64,000 nt of DNA from positions 25,736 through 89,735 of the forward strand of contig UQIK01000009.1 in assembly GCA_900541125.1 (NCBI GenBank), given 5' to 3'. The position numbers and the translations under genes are program-made. This DNA is from an uncultured Collinsella sp. (GTDB lineage Bacteria > Actinomycetota > Coriobacteriia > Coriobacteriales > Coriobacteriaceae). How positions within the stretch are numbered: the first letter of the stretch is position 1; every line of letters begins with the position of its first letter. Below are positions 19,055 to 27,850 of this stretch, piece after piece. The notes beneath the pieces were generated by a model. It did not search any database. It saw nothing but the letters and a program-made list of their open reading frames with translations, and was not told where the DNA came from.

Positions 19055-19216
19055 CGCCACGAAATCGGCCCATCTACTACGTTTGACTCAATACCCCCGA
19101 CCATATCCCCGTTTTCCAGAAAACCGCAGGCGTTCTACCTGCGGTTTTGTTTTCGCGTTTTTTGGCATGGTTGGGGGTAAGGGGCTAAACGTAGTAGATG
19201 GGCCGGTTTCGTGGCG
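19055..19216. repeat. Family B nested inverted-repeat element, copy 1
   Basis: 162 bp. Outer arms of 30 bp (19055-19084 and 19187-19216, 29 of 30 pairing) contain GGCCCATCTACTACGTTT. A second stem pairs 19092-19104 with 19167-19179. The apex is an 11-bp hairpin (AAAACCGCAGG / CCTGCGGTTTT) followed by GTTTT, i.e. a terminator-like hairpin on both strands. It lies between convergent genes. Confidence 0.9.
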
Positions 19217-19240
19217 GTCCTCCTCCCTACGCACAAAAGC

Positions 19241-19275
19241 GCCGCCACGGAGAAGGGAGATACCTCCGTGGCGGC
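19241..19275 (-). terminator. Terminator of the pilin-type gene
   Basis: 12-bp perfect stem (GCCGCCACGGAG / CTCCGTGGCGGC), followed on the minus strand by GCTTTTGTG. It lies about 80 bases beyond the stop of the LPTTG protein gene. Confidence 0.75.
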
Positions 19276-19276
19276 T

Positions 19277-19293
19277 GGGGGGGGGGGTGGGGG
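19277..19293. other. Poly-G tract (11 G, T, 5 G)
   Basis: An uninterrupted run of 11 G, a T, then five G lies between two hairpins. It could be length-variable by slippage or form a G-quadruplex. It is also a place where read errors are likely. Confidence 0.6.
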
Positions 19294-19317
19294 CTGTGTT
19301 CTGGCTCCCCGCCAGCC

Positions 19318-19341
19318 GCCCGGGGCCTTTTGGCCCCGGGC
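19318..19341. terminator. GC hairpin just after the LPTTG gene
   Basis: 10-bp stem GCCCGGGGCC / GGCCCCGGGC around TTTT, 13 bases past the stop. No T-run follows, so it may be a processing or stability hairpin ahead of the terminator at 19241. Confidence 0.5.
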
Positions 19342-19354
19342 GCTGCCAGCGCGC

Positions 19355-22300
19355 CTAGCGCTTACGGATACCCCCGGCCAGAGCTCCGACGCCGGCCATG
19401 GCGATGACGAATGCCACGAGCAGTGCGGCGGCCTGCTGGTCACCCGTGGTGGGCAGGAAACCCTTGACCGTCTTGACGATGTTCGTCACGGTCTTGGGCG
19501 TGCCGGGGTCGGGCGTCGGCACGGGTGTCTCGGGCTTCTTGTACGTGTTGTTGAACACGATACCCTCGACGCTCTTGTCGCCCTTGGTATAGATAACGCT
19601 CGCCTTGAGGTTACCCTCGCCGTCGTCGACCACGTTGACGGTCGCGGTAAAGACGGACTTGTCATAGGTCATACCGGCCTCGTCGCCTTTGACCTCGCTG
19701 ATGGTGTAGACGTGCGTACCGGGCTCGTCGTACTCAAACTTGTCGAAGTTGATCTTGCCGTCGGCATCGTTGGTGACGGTGGACTCGATGTCCTCGCCAA
19801 CAAGCTTAAAGCTAAACTCGTCCTTCTTGAGCTCGCGTCCCTCGAGCACCTTGATGGCGCCGATGGAAACCTGCGTGGGCATGGCGTGGTACTTGTTGGT
19901 AAAGCCAGCCGACTCGGTGGTTCCCTCGAGCTTGTGCGTCGCGGTCAGCGTGCCGTCACCATTGTCGGAGACGGTGGTCACGACGGTGTAGGTCGCGCTG
20001 TCATAGGTGACGCCCTTGTACAGGCCGAGCGCGTTGGGGCAAGCCTCGCGCAGCGTGTACGCGTGCGTGCCGGGTGCCTCGTAGCGGATCGGGCTCAGCG
20101 TAACGGTGCCGTTGGCGTCGTTGGTGCCGCTAGCGACAACCACGCCGTCCTCGAGCAGATCAAACGTGAACTCGCCAGCCGCAAGGTCGCGGCCGGTCAG
20201 ACGCTTGACGGTCTTGACCTGATCGGTCACGACAGAATCGGTAGGTTCCACGCCGTAGGTGTTGGTAAACGTGAAGGCAGCACCGTCGTCGCCTTCGCGC
20301 TTGACGCTCAGATGCCCGGCACCGTCGTCAGACACGGTGTAGGAAACCTTGCGCGTGGCGTTGGTGTCATTGGTCACGCCAGGGGCACTACCGGACTCGG
20401 TCACCGTGTAAGTAAAGGTGTGCGAGCGCGGAGCGGTGGGGGCTGCGGGCTCGGGCTCGTCGCTGGGCTCGTCGGCGTTGGCATCGGTGTCGGCCTCTTC
20501 AGCCTCTGCCTCGTCGGCCTCTGCCTCGTCAGCTTCGTCTGCCTCGGCCTTATCGGTCGCATCGTCCGTCACGCCCAGAGCGCGGTTGAGGTCCTCGAGC
20601 GTAAAGTGGATCTTGCCAAAGTCCACGTTGCCAGCCGCGTCGTTGGTCGCGGTCGTGCGCTCGGGCATCGGGGCACTAGCCTCGTCGGCGGTCACGGTAA
20701 AGGTGAACTTGCCCGTGATGTCAGCCGGGGTCAGGCCCTCGGCAGCTTGGAGCTTCTTAGTGCCGGTGAGCGCGGCATCGACGGCTTCGGCGCCGTAGAC
20801 GTTCTCGAACAAGGGCTCGACGCCGCCGTAGTCGACCGTTGCCGTCAGGGTACCGTCACCGTTGTCGACGACGATAACCTTAAAGCCAAAGCTCCACGTT
20901 GTAGCGGAAACGCCATTCGGCAGTCCGAATAAATCTTCGTAGGCCGTGTAGTTAATGGTCCAGGCAAGCTTACCGTCCTTATCGGTACGATAAGCAAGCC
21001 CAGCAGCCTCAAGATTAGCAAGCATCTTAGTGTCGTAGTGCAGCGTATCAAAGCTCACGTGCCCGCCGATATTGGGCTTGAGGTTTTCGTATGCCACAAG
21101 CTCACCCTGATAGGCGATGCCGAACCAGAACTCGCCGTCGGCCATCGGGCGGCCGGTCAGAGTCTTGGTGGCAACGACCTGAGCGGCGGTGCCGCCAGGC
21201 GTGTTGGTCGTAGCGCTGTAACTGTTGTGGAACGGCACCAGGGCCTTCTCGACCTTGTTCTCGCCACTCTTGTGGACCGTCTCATGCGTGCCCTCGGGAC
21301 CGCCGGAAACGGTCGTCGTAGCAGTGAGCGTGCCGGCGGTGTCGTCGGCAATGGCGATCGTCACCGTGCGCACGGCGTCGTCGTAGGTGTAACCGGGCTG
21401 GCCGTCGTTCTTCTCGGCCACGGTGTACGTAAAGGTCTTGCCGGCGTCAGCCTGCGTAAATATAACCTCATGACCAGCCAGAATGTCGATCAGTCCGACC
21501 GTTGCCTCTGCCGCTGCGGGGGACTTGAAGCTATTAGCCCCGGGCAGCAGACCGAGCGCGCGAGCCGAAGCGTCGTCAGCAGGTGTCACGGTAAAGGTGA
21601 ACTGACCCTCGGTCATGGGGCGGCCGTCCAGATACTTGCTGAGCCACAGACCGCCGGCAGCGGTGTAGTTAAGCTCAGTGCGGTACGTGTTGGTAAAGCG
21701 TCCGTTTTCCTTCTTGGTGACGTTGGCGGTCAGGCTGCCATCGCCGTTCTCGGTCACGGTCACTTCGGCGGTTGCGACATGCGCGTCATACGTCATGCCG
21801 ACCGTGCTGCCCGCGTTCTCGCGGATCTCGTACTTGTAGGTTCCGGTGGCCGTGTAGCGAATCTTGCCGAACTTGATGGCGGCAATGCCGTCCTTCGCAT
21901 CGTGCTTGCTCACGGTTACGGTCGCAGGATCGGGGAGCGGGGCGCCATCGGGGGCGGTAATGGTAAAGCTGAACTCGTCCCCATCCGTCCACTCGCGGCC
22001 GCTGATGACCTTGCTCAGGTCAAAGTCGAGGTCTGCATCGGTCGGGGTCACGCTGTAAGTGTTCTCGAAGGTCGCAGGCGTGGCGCTCTTCAGCTCGTGC
22101 GTAGCGCTGAGGGTACCGTCACCGTTGTCGGTAATGGTGGTCTCGATGGTGTACTTGGCGTCGCTGTACGTGATGCCCTTGCTGGTGGTTCCGCCGTTGA
22201 CCTCGCGCAGCGTGTAGGGGTACTTGCCGGGCTTGGCGTAGGTGATCTTGTCCATGGCGATCGTGCCGTCGTCGGCGTTGGTGCCCTTGGCGACGACCTT

Positions 22301-24226
22301 GTCGCCCTCGACCAGCTCAAAGGAGAACTCGCCGTCCTTGAGATCGCGGCCGGTCAGGACCTTGGTCGCGGTGATCTGTTCGGTGACGCTCGTCTCGACA
22401 GGCGTCACGTTATAGGTATTGGTGAACGTGAAGGCCGCATCACCGTCCGGCTTGCGGGATACGCGCAGATTCCCCTTGCCGTCATCGGTCACGGTGAAGG
22501 AAACCTCGCGCGACGGCTTAGCGTCGTTGGTCACGCCAGCGACCTCACCGGACTCGGTCACGGTGTAGGTAAAGGTATGCTCGCGCTTCTCGGGCTTCTC
22601 GCCCACAGCCTTGTTAAGGTCGTCGAGCGTAAAGGTAATCTTGCCAAAGTCGACCTTGCCGTCGACGTCGTTGTGCACGCTCGTGCTCGCAGGCATAGGC
22701 GCGCCCTCTTCACCGGTCACGGTAAAGGTGAACTTGCCGGTGATCTCAGCCGGGGTCAGAGCGTCGTCAACCTGCAGATTCTTGATACCCGCAAGCGATG
22801 CCTCGGTAGCATTCGTGGTGTAGGCGTTCTTGAACTCGATGCTCTTGACGTCCTTGGCGTCCTTCAGCTCGTGCGTGGCAACCAGCTGGCCCTTGCCGTT
22901 ATCGGCGATGGTCGTCACGATGGTGTAGACCGCGTCATCGTAGTCAATACCGCCGGCGTTGCCCTTAACCTCATGCAGCTTGTAGGTGTGCTGGCCGATC
23001 TCGGTGTACTTGATGGCACTGAACGTCACCTTGCCGTCGGCAGCGTTCTTAACGGTCTCGATAAGCTCAGAGTCCTCACCCTTAATCTCGCGCAGCTCAA
23101 AGCTGAACTCACCGGCCGTAAGGTCGCGCCCGGTCAGAGACTTGGTCACGTCAATCTTGTCGGTAACGCTGGACTCAACAGGCTCCGCAGTGTAGACGTT
23201 CTTGAACTCGGTCTCGTCGGCTTCGCTCCAAGTCACCTTCACAGCGGCGCTGAGCTCGCCCCTCTTGTTGGGCGTTACCGTCACGGTGACCTCCGCGACG
23301 TTCTTGCTGTAGGCAATGCCGTCAACCGTGGTCCCGGCATTCTTTTCGCTGACCCTGTAGACGTACGTGCCAGGCTCGGTGTATTTGATCGTGCCGAAGT
23401 CGACGACAGCCTTACCCTTGTCGTCCAGATCGTCCTTGGTCACAGACGCGGTCACGGGCGCTGTCGCGGACTCGGGTATCGGGGCACCGTTCTCGGACGT
23501 CAGCCCAAACTCAAACGTGTCCTCCTTCGTCCAGTCGCGACCCTCGAGCACCTTGGTCAGGCCAAAGCCGGCCTCGGTATCCTTGGTATCCACCGTTACC
23601 GGCGTCATGTCGTACTTATAACTGATCTTGCCGTTGTTGCCCAGGTAGGAGTTGACATGCGTCGCGGTCGCCTTGGCGGATATGTTGTTCCACTTGGGAT
23701 TGAGTACGTCGGTCGCGGTATCGGTTTTGTTGCCGCCCACGCTCTCCTTGGTGGTGTGGAGCTCATCGATAAAGGCCAGGCGTGCGGTTCCCACAGTAAA
23801 CACCAAGTTACCGTTCTCATCGGGAGCAATCGCGCCGTCGAACTTCGCGGCGTCGCCACCGATGAACTCGATGACGGCAGTGGTGGGCTTGGCCTCGTTG
23901 TTCTCGCCCTGCTCCTCAAACTCATCCTTGTAGTAATAGGTGCCGGTATCTGCCAGCGAATTCTTTGCGGGCTGCGTGCATTCCTTATCCGTGTAAATAG
24001 GAGTCTGCTTCTGGAAGTAGTAGTAGCGGTTGGTGTCAGCAGGCTCAAAGGTCGCAACCGTATTGCCCAGCGCGCCGGCAGCCCACTTGTTCGCGTAGAA
24101 ATTCACGGTCTTGGCGCCGTTGGCAACAGCCGTATTGCTCTCGATGTAATCCTTGAGCCCCGTTACCTTCTCGGGCGTAAACAGGTTGTCGAGTACGACC
24201 TTCTTCACACTCGAGGCATACTTCAC
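19355..24226 (-). CDS. LPXTG-anchored FctA/Spy0128-repeat pilin-type protein (3' part of a split gene)
   Basis: 1,623 aa from a GTG, but the open frame continues upstream without a stop to the TAG at 24257 and is in phase with the VWA gene. An N-terminal unique region (about 1-205) is followed by ten tandem domains of about 110-160 residues. Each opens with a form of KxLTGRDLxxGEFSFEL and closes with FxNTY. These are the pilin isopeptide-linkage (FctA/Spy0128) domains of Gram-positive pili. Domain 8 carries an extra acidic Ala/Glu/Asp-rich insert. The C-terminus has a sorting signal: LPTTG, a hydrophobic span and RKR. No ribosome site precedes the GTG, so this is probably the continuation of one VWA-pilin protein. 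Confidence 0.85.
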   Translation of the reverse strand: MKYASSVKKVVLDNLFTPEKVTGLKDYIESNTAVANGAKTVNFYANKWAAGALGNTVATFEPADTNRYYYFQKQTPIYTDKECTQPAKNSLADTGTYYYKDEFEEQGENNEAKPTTAVIEFIGGDAAKFDGAIAPDENGNLVFTVGTARLAFIDELHTTKESVGGNKTDTATDVLNPKWNNISAKATATHVNSYLGNNGKISYKYDMTPVTVDTKDTEAGFGLTKVLEGRDWTKEDTFEFGLTSENGAPIPESATAPVTASVTKDDLDDKGKAVVDFGTIKYTEPGTYVYRVSEKNAGTTVDGIAYSKNVAEVTVTVTPNKRGELSAAVKVTWSEADETEFKNVYTAEPVESSVTDKIDVTKSLTGRDLTAGEFSFELREIKGEDSELIETVKNAADGKVTFSAIKYTEIGQHTYKLHEVKGNAGGIDYDDAVYTIVTTIADNGKGQLVATHELKDAKDVKSIEFKNAYTTNATEASLAGIKNLQVDDALTPAEITGKFTFTVTGEEGAPMPASTSVHNDVDGKVDFGKITFTLDDLNKAVGEKPEKREHTFTYTVTESGEVAGVTNDAKPSREVSFTVTDDGKGNLRVSRKPDGDAAFTFTNTYNVTPVETSVTEQITATKVLTGRDLKDGEFSFELVEGDKVVAKGTNADDGTIAMDKITYAKPGKYPYTLREVNGGTTSKGITYSDAKYTIETTITDNGDGTLSATHELKSATPATFENTYSVTPTDADLDFDLSKVISGREWTDGDEFSFTITAPDGAPLPDPATVTVSKHDAKDGIAAIKFGKIRYTATGTYKYEIRENAGSTVGMTYDAHVATAEVTVTENGDGSLTANVTKKENGRFTNTYRTELNYTAAGGLWLSKYLDGRPMTEGQFTFTVTPADDASARALGLLPGANSFKSPAAAEATVGLIDILAGHEVIFTQADAGKTFTYTVAEKNDGQPGYTYDDAVRTVTIAIADDTAGTLTATTTVSGGPEGTHETVHKSGENKVEKALVPFHNSYSATTNTPGGTAAQVVATKTLTGRPMADGEFWFGIAYQGELVAYENLKPNIGGHVSFDTLHYDTKMLANLEAAGLAYRTDKDGKLAWTINYTAYEDLFGLPNGVSATTWSFGFKVIVVDNGDGTLTATVDYGGVEPLFENVYGAEAVDAALTGTKKLQAAEGLTPADITGKFTFTVTADEASAPMPERTTATNDAAGNVDFGKIHFTLEDLNRALGVTDDATDKAEADEADEAEADEAEAEEADTDANADEPSDEPEPAAPTAPRSHTFTYTVTESGSAPGVTNDTNATRKVSYTVSDDGAGHLSVKREGDDGAAFTFTNTYGVEPTDSVVTDQVKTVKRLTGRDLAAGEFTFDLLEDGVVVASGTNDANGTVTLSPIRYEAPGTHAYTLREACPNALGLYKGVTYDSATYTVVTTVSDNGDGTLTATHKLEGTTESAGFTNKYHAMPTQVSIGAIKVLEGRELKKDEFSFKLVGEDIESTVTNDADGKINFDKFEYDEPGTHVYTISEVKGDEAGMTYDKSVFTATVNVVDDGEGNLKASVIYTKGDKSVEGIVFNNTYKKPETPVPTPDPGTPKTVTNIVKTVKGFLPTTGDQQAAALLVAFVIAMAGVGALAGGIRKR

Positions 24227-24256
24227 CTGAATGGGCTTAACGGTGTCGACCGAAAG

Positions 24257-24259
24257 CTA
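24257..24259 (-). other. In-frame amber codon splitting the VWA-pilin reading frame
   Basis: Reading on the minus strand, the frame runs ...SHFKTVDG-TAG-LSVDTVKPIQVKYASS... with no shift. Removing this single codon would give one protein of about 2,107 aa with signal peptide, VWA, ten pilin domains and sorting signal. Confidence 0.85.
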
Positions 24260-25678
24260 GCCGTCTACGGTCTTAAAGTGACTCAGCGGAATCAACGACG
24301 CGGGAATGTTGACCGTTACGATATCGCCCTTCTGGGGATTGTCGTCGCCGGCACGCTGCACGGTAATGAGCAGGTCTTTTGCCTTGCCATCGAACTCGTA
24401 CGTATCGGTCTTGGTTTCTTTGTTGACCGTCTTGCTCGGATTGGTAAACGGCGTGCCGTTGATGACGACCTCGGTGAAGCTGTCGACTTGCATAAAGTCG
24501 CCCAGCTCATCGGTAAACGTGATGTAGCCGGACTTGGTCTCGTCGTAGCCCTTGTGGATTTCGGTCGGATAAGGCGGCTCCGACGTAATGGCCTGCGAGA
24601 TGTCGTCGAAGACCTTCTTGAGCTCTTCGGCATTGGTCGCCGACTTGTAGTAGTCGGAGTTTTCTGCGCGTGCACCATGAGCATCCCATGCCGTGGCATT
24701 GGGGTAGTTGCTTGAAACAGCCTGCATGAACTTGTTCTCTTTTTGGCTTTTTCCCGAATCCTGGATACCAGCACTGGGGTTCGCGCCATCAAAGATGCCG
24801 ATAGTATAAACGGCGGCCTTGCCGTCCTTCATATTCTTAGCAGCTGTCACGGCAGCGTTGGCGACACCCGCATCGAATTTATTTTGCTTTGTTGGCGTAC
24901 CGTCGGTAAAGAACACAATAATCTTCTTGGCGTCTTTGCGGCCATAAGTGGTAGTGATTTTCTCGGCCAGCTCTAGGCCATAGTCGGCGCGCGTGGCGCC
25001 GGCAGGCTGAATTCGATTAATTGTATTCTTCTTGAGATCATCCGCATTGCTGCCGGAACAGTAGGTCAATTCTTTCATAACCTGGGTGTAATTGTAGGAG
25101 TACCCTCCGTCGCGATACATATCGTTGCCGATATCGTTGGACTTCTTGCCCGCAAACTTAACAATGGCAACCCTATGCTGCCTATCAACACCCTCGATAG
25201 CCTCGTTTTGTTTGGCGATGGTATCGATAAAGCTGTTCGCAGCGCCCTTCAGTGCATCGATACGCTTGGTGCGATCTCCGCCACCCATAGGATCATCCAT
25301 CGAGCCGGAGGCATCCAGCACCATCACGATGTCGAGTGGCGTGGTGACTGTCACGGTTGAATTAGACGTCGAGGACATGGCCGAAAGCGTGGTCAGAAAA
25401 TCCGACTCTTCGTTTTCCTCAGTTGCCTCGACCGTCTTGTCGGTCCAGATTCGGCCGACGTTTTGAGTCGTTACTTTATTACCGTTGTGACCGGCCGCCC
25501 AGATTTCCCAGCGTCCGCTGGTGTCGGGATCGACGACGACCTTTCCGCTCATTGTCGGTCCGTCCATTCCGGTACTGGACCTGGCGTTGGCCTCGGGCAG
25601 CATGGCAAATGCTGCAGCCGGCAACACCAGCACTACGGCCAGCATCACCGCCAAGAGACCCCTCGTGTACTTACTCAT
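24257..25678 (-). CDS. Secreted VWA-domain protein (5' part of a split surface adhesin)
   Basis: 473 aa. Signal peptide (about 1-32, LLAVMLAVVLVLPAAAFA). The VWA domain starts near residue 110 with an intact MIDAS motif DASGSMD and FFTDGTPT further on. The C-terminal region IPASLIPLSHFKTVDG is where related pilin-tip proteins run on without a break. By itself this product lacks any wall anchor and would be released. GGGAG lies five bases before ATG 25678. A cluster of TGAGACA motifs lies upstream. VWA tip proteins mediate host or matrix adhesion; the ligand is unknown. Confidence 0.87.
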   Translation of the reverse strand: MSKYTRGLLAVMLAVVLVLPAAAFAMLPEANARSSTGMDGPTMSGKVVVDPDTSGRWEIWAAGHNGNKVTTQNVGRIWTDKTVEATEENEESDFLTTLSAMSSTSNSTVTVTTPLDIVMVLDASGSMDDPMGGGDRTKRIDALKGAANSFIDTIAKQNEAIEGVDRQHRVAIVKFAGKKSNDIGNDMYRDGGYSYNYTQVMKELTYCSGSNADDLKKNTINRIQPAGATRADYGLELAEKITTTYGRKDAKKIIVFFTDGTPTKQNKFDAGVANAAVTAAKNMKDGKAAVYTIGIFDGANPSAGIQDSGKSQKENKFMQAVSSNYPNATAWDAHGARAENSDYYKSATNAEELKKVFDDISQAITSEPPYPTEIHKGYDETKSGYITFTDELGDFMQVDSFTEVVINGTPFTNPSKTVNKETKTDTYEFDGKAKDLLITVQRAGDDNPQKGDIVTVNIPASLIPLSHFKTVDG

Positions 25679-25730
25679 CGCGTCTCCCTTCTCGCAGGCT
25701 CAGACCTCGCATCAGCCTAAAGTTACGAAA

Positions 25731-25810
25731 TGAGACACAATTAGGGCAGGTGACACACGTTCCAGATTCATTTTTAGGCGTGAGACAAATGTCTCACCAA
25801 AGTTGAGACA
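25731..25810. promoter_or_regulatory. TGAGACA motif cluster upstream of the VWA-pilin gene
   Basis: TGAGACA occurs at 25731, 25781 and 25804. The middle copy is part of a palindrome GTGAGACA-AA-TGTCTCAC (25780-25797). The region is AT-richer than the flanking DNA and directly precedes the adhesin gene on its upstream side. It is a candidate operator array. Confidence 0.5.
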
Positions 25811-25860
25811 CGAGAGTTTTCGCAGGAAAACGGGTGCGACTCGGAGCCATCAAGCAAAAA

Positions 25861-25891
25861 TGATCCGTTTTCCTCCGTCCCCGGGGGATCA
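25861..25891. repeat. Motif C, copy 2
   Basis: 31 bp, TGATCCGTTTTCCTCCG to GGGGGATCA, nine bases before family B copy 2. Confidence 0.75.
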
Positions 25892-25899
25892 GTTGGTAA

Positions 25900-26069
25900 C
25901 GTTCGCCACGAAACCGGCCCATCTACTACGTTTAACCCGATACCCCTGACCATAACCGCGTTTTACGAAAAACCGCAAGCGTTCTACCTGCGGTTTTCTT
26001 TTCGCGTTTTTCGCCGTGGTTGAGGGCAGCCACCCAAACGTAGCAGATAGGCCCATTTCATGGCGAACG
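25900..26069. repeat. Family B element, copy 2
   Basis: 170 bp with arms of 34 bp (25900-25933 and 26036-26069) that pair with a few mismatches. The apex hairpin is AAAACCGCAAG / CTACCTGCGGTTTT, slightly degenerate. Same orientation as copy 1. Confidence 0.87.
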
Positions 26070-26099
26070 GGTCACGCGGATATCCTCGCAAGGCCAAAA

Positions 26100-26130
26100 T
26101 GATCCGTTTCCCTCTGTCCACGGGAGATCA
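26100..26130. repeat. Motif C, copy 3
   Basis: 31 bp, TGATCCGTTTCCCTCTG to GGGAGATCA, placed between family B copy 2 and family A copy 2. Confidence 0.75.
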
Positions 26131-26158
26131 AGGGCTGCTACGGATATGGTGCTATTTC

Positions 26159-26310
26159 AAAACTATGCCTGATTACGGGGCTAAAGTCGGGACCCTCATC
26201 CATACAACCTTTTTTTGAAAAACGGCAAGCAATCTACCTGCGGTTTTGTTTTTGGGATTTTCCGTATGGTCGGAGGTTCGCTATCCAGCCCCGTAATCCG
26301 GCATAGTTTT
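26159..26310. repeat. Family A element, copy 2
   Basis: 152 bp with 24-bp arms (26159-26182 and 26287-26310) that pair with two differences. The interior again ends in CTACCTGCGGTTTTGTTTT. It lies downstream of the hydrogenase operon and upstream of the adhesin regulatory region. Confidence 0.9.
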
Positions 26311-26347
26311 GTTCGCGGCGGCTCCACCGCGCGTTAAGCGCGGGGTC

Positions 26348-26369
26348 GGTGGGGCATTTTTGCCCCACC
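26348..26369 (-). terminator. Hairpin downstream of the hydrogenase operon
   Basis: GGTGGGGC / GCCCCACC stem around a short A/T loop, about 40 bases past the last hydrogenase gene. The T-run sits in the loop rather than after the stem, so termination strength is uncertain. Confidence 0.55.
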
Positions 26370-26407
26370 GGCCCCTATTCCAGCGCTATAACAGCCCCAT
26401 TCCAGAG

Positions 26408-26749
26408 CTACTCCAGCTTGGTTTCTACCGTGGGAGTCTTGTCCGCTGCGACTGGGGTGCGGGCGGTGTCCATAGTCAGGCAGTGCTTGGGGCAGCTCTC
26501 GATGCACTCACCGCACACCACGCAGGCATACGGGTCGATCGACCACGTTCCACCCTTGCGATCGACTGCGAGCGCGCCCGCCGGACAGCGACGCGCACAC
26601 ATGCCGCAGCAGATACACACGTCCATGTCGTTGACGATATGCCCGCGCAAGCGCTCGGGCGCCGCGAGCTTCTCCTGCGGATAGCACACCGTTACCGGCT
26701 GCTTGACCATAGAACCCAAGGCCGTCTTGGCAAATGTCAGCAAACTCAT
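26408..26749 (-). CDS. 4Fe-4S ferredoxin subunit of Ech-type hydrogenase
   Basis: 113 aa. Two 4Fe-4S motifs, CICCGMCARRCP and CVVCGECIESCP, match the EchF/NuoI/HycF class that carries electrons between ferredoxin and the hydrogenase core. The short C-terminal tail is poorly conserved. It is the last gene of the operon and starts seven bases after the large-subunit stop. Confidence 0.88.
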   Translation of the reverse strand: MSLLTFAKTALGSMVKQPVTVCYPQEKLAAPERLRGHIVNDMDVCICCGMCARRCPAGALAVDRKGGTWSIDPYACVVCGECIESCPKHCLTMDTARTPVAADKTPTVETKLE

Positions 26750-26756
26750 GCCGCGC

Positions 26757-27845
26757 CTACCTTTCCGTGCAGCTAATGCAGGGGTCGATGGTCAGGATAA
26801 TCATGGGCACGTTGGCAAGGAGCACGCCCTGCAGTGCATGTGTCAGACCCGCCAGGTTTTGCGACGTCGGCGTGCGCACGCGAAAACGGTCCAGGTTCTT
26901 GGTGCCGTTGCCGCGCACATAGTAGTACGCCTCGCCGCGCGGCTGCTCAATCACAACCTCGCCGCGGGCGCCGTCGGCCGGCGTGAGCTTGGTGCGCCCG
27001 CCGATACCGTCGTGCGGAATCTTGCCCACAAGCTCCTTAATGATGTCCATGGCCTGCGTAACCTCGGCACAACGCACCTGGCAGCGGGCATAGCAATCGC
27101 CATCGGTGGCAACGATGGGCTCAAATGCAGCCAAATCCGCATAGGCACCGTCGCCAAACATGCGAACATCGTAATCCACGCCCGAGGCGCGACCGAACGG
27201 GCCGACCATCGACAGATCCAGCGCGTCCTTCTTGCTGATCACGCCCACGCCATGCAGGCGCTCGCCGCAGCTATTGTCGTCCAAAAACGTATGCACCAGG
27301 GCCTCGTAGTCGGGACGCATGGCGTCGAGCGTCTGGACAATACCCATCAGCTCGGAGTCCTCGATGTCGTGCTTAAGGCCGCCGATCTCGTTAATCGACA
27401 AAATCACGCGCCCGCCGCAAGTGCTCTCAAAGATCTTGAGAATCTGCTCGCGCAGGGTCCATGACCGATAGAACAGCGCCTCAAAACCAAAGGCGTCGGC
27501 GAGCAGGCCCAGCCACAGCAGATGCGAGTGGATGCGCGAAAGCTCGTGCAAAATGGTGCGGATATACTGCACGCGGCCGGGCACCTCGATGTCGAGCATA
27601 CGCTCACAGGCGCTGGCATAGCCGCAGCTGTGGCCCACGGCGCAGATGCCGCAGATGCGCTCGGCGATGTAGCCAAACTGATGCATGTCGCGCTTTTCGG
27701 TGAGCTTCTCGAGTCCGCGGTGCACAAAGCCGATCTGCGGAATTGCCTCGATGACGCGGTCGTCCTCGATCACCAGGTCCAGATGAAGCGGCTCGGGCAG
27801 CACCGGGTGCTGCGGGCCAAACGGAATGACGGAGCGATGTGCCAT
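26757..27845 (-). CDS. Group 4 [NiFe] hydrogenase large subunit (EchE/NuoD-like)
   Basis: 362 aa. Both [NiFe]-binding cysteine pairs are present: RICGIC near residue 64 and DPCISC at the C-terminus. This makes it a hydrogenase rather than a complex I NuoD. The protein ends DPCISCTER with no residues beyond the arginine, so there is no C-terminal peptide for a maturation protease to remove. Middle motifs (HELSRIHSHLLWLG, LSINEIGGLKHDI) match the family. Expected reaction: 2H+ plus reduced ferredoxin to H2, coupled to ion movement through the membrane arm. Confidence 0.9.
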   Translation of the reverse strand: MAHRSVIPFGPQHPVLPEPLHLDLVIEDDRVIEAIPQIGFVHRGLEKLTEKRDMHQFGYIAERICGICAVGHSCGYASACERMLDIEVPGRVQYIRTILHELSRIHSHLLWLGLLADAFGFEALFYRSWTLREQILKIFESTCGGRVILSINEIGGLKHDIEDSELMGIVQTLDAMRPDYEALVHTFLDDNSCGERLHGVGVISKKDALDLSMVGPFGRASGVDYDVRMFGDGAYADLAAFEPIVATDGDCYARCQVRCAEVTQAMDIIKELVGKIPHDGIGGRTKLTPADGARGEVVIEQPRGEAYYYVRGNGTKNLDRFRVRTPTSQNLAGLTHALQGVLLANVPMIILTIDPCISCTER

Positions 27846-27850
27846 GGGCC

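Noticed and set aside
18811..19216. CRISPR array
   Set aside because: Repeats are inverted, long and not regularly spaced with unique spacers; no cas genes nearby.
21038..24715. 1,225-codon plus-strand frame antisense to the pilin repeats
   Set aside because: Long only because the repeated pilin domains avoid certain codons; no motifs, and the minus frame has clear FctA domains and a sorting signal.
26757..27845. Respiratory complex I subunit NuoD
   Set aside because: Both [NiFe]-binding cysteine pairs are kept and NuoE/F/G genes are absent, so it is a hydrogenase.
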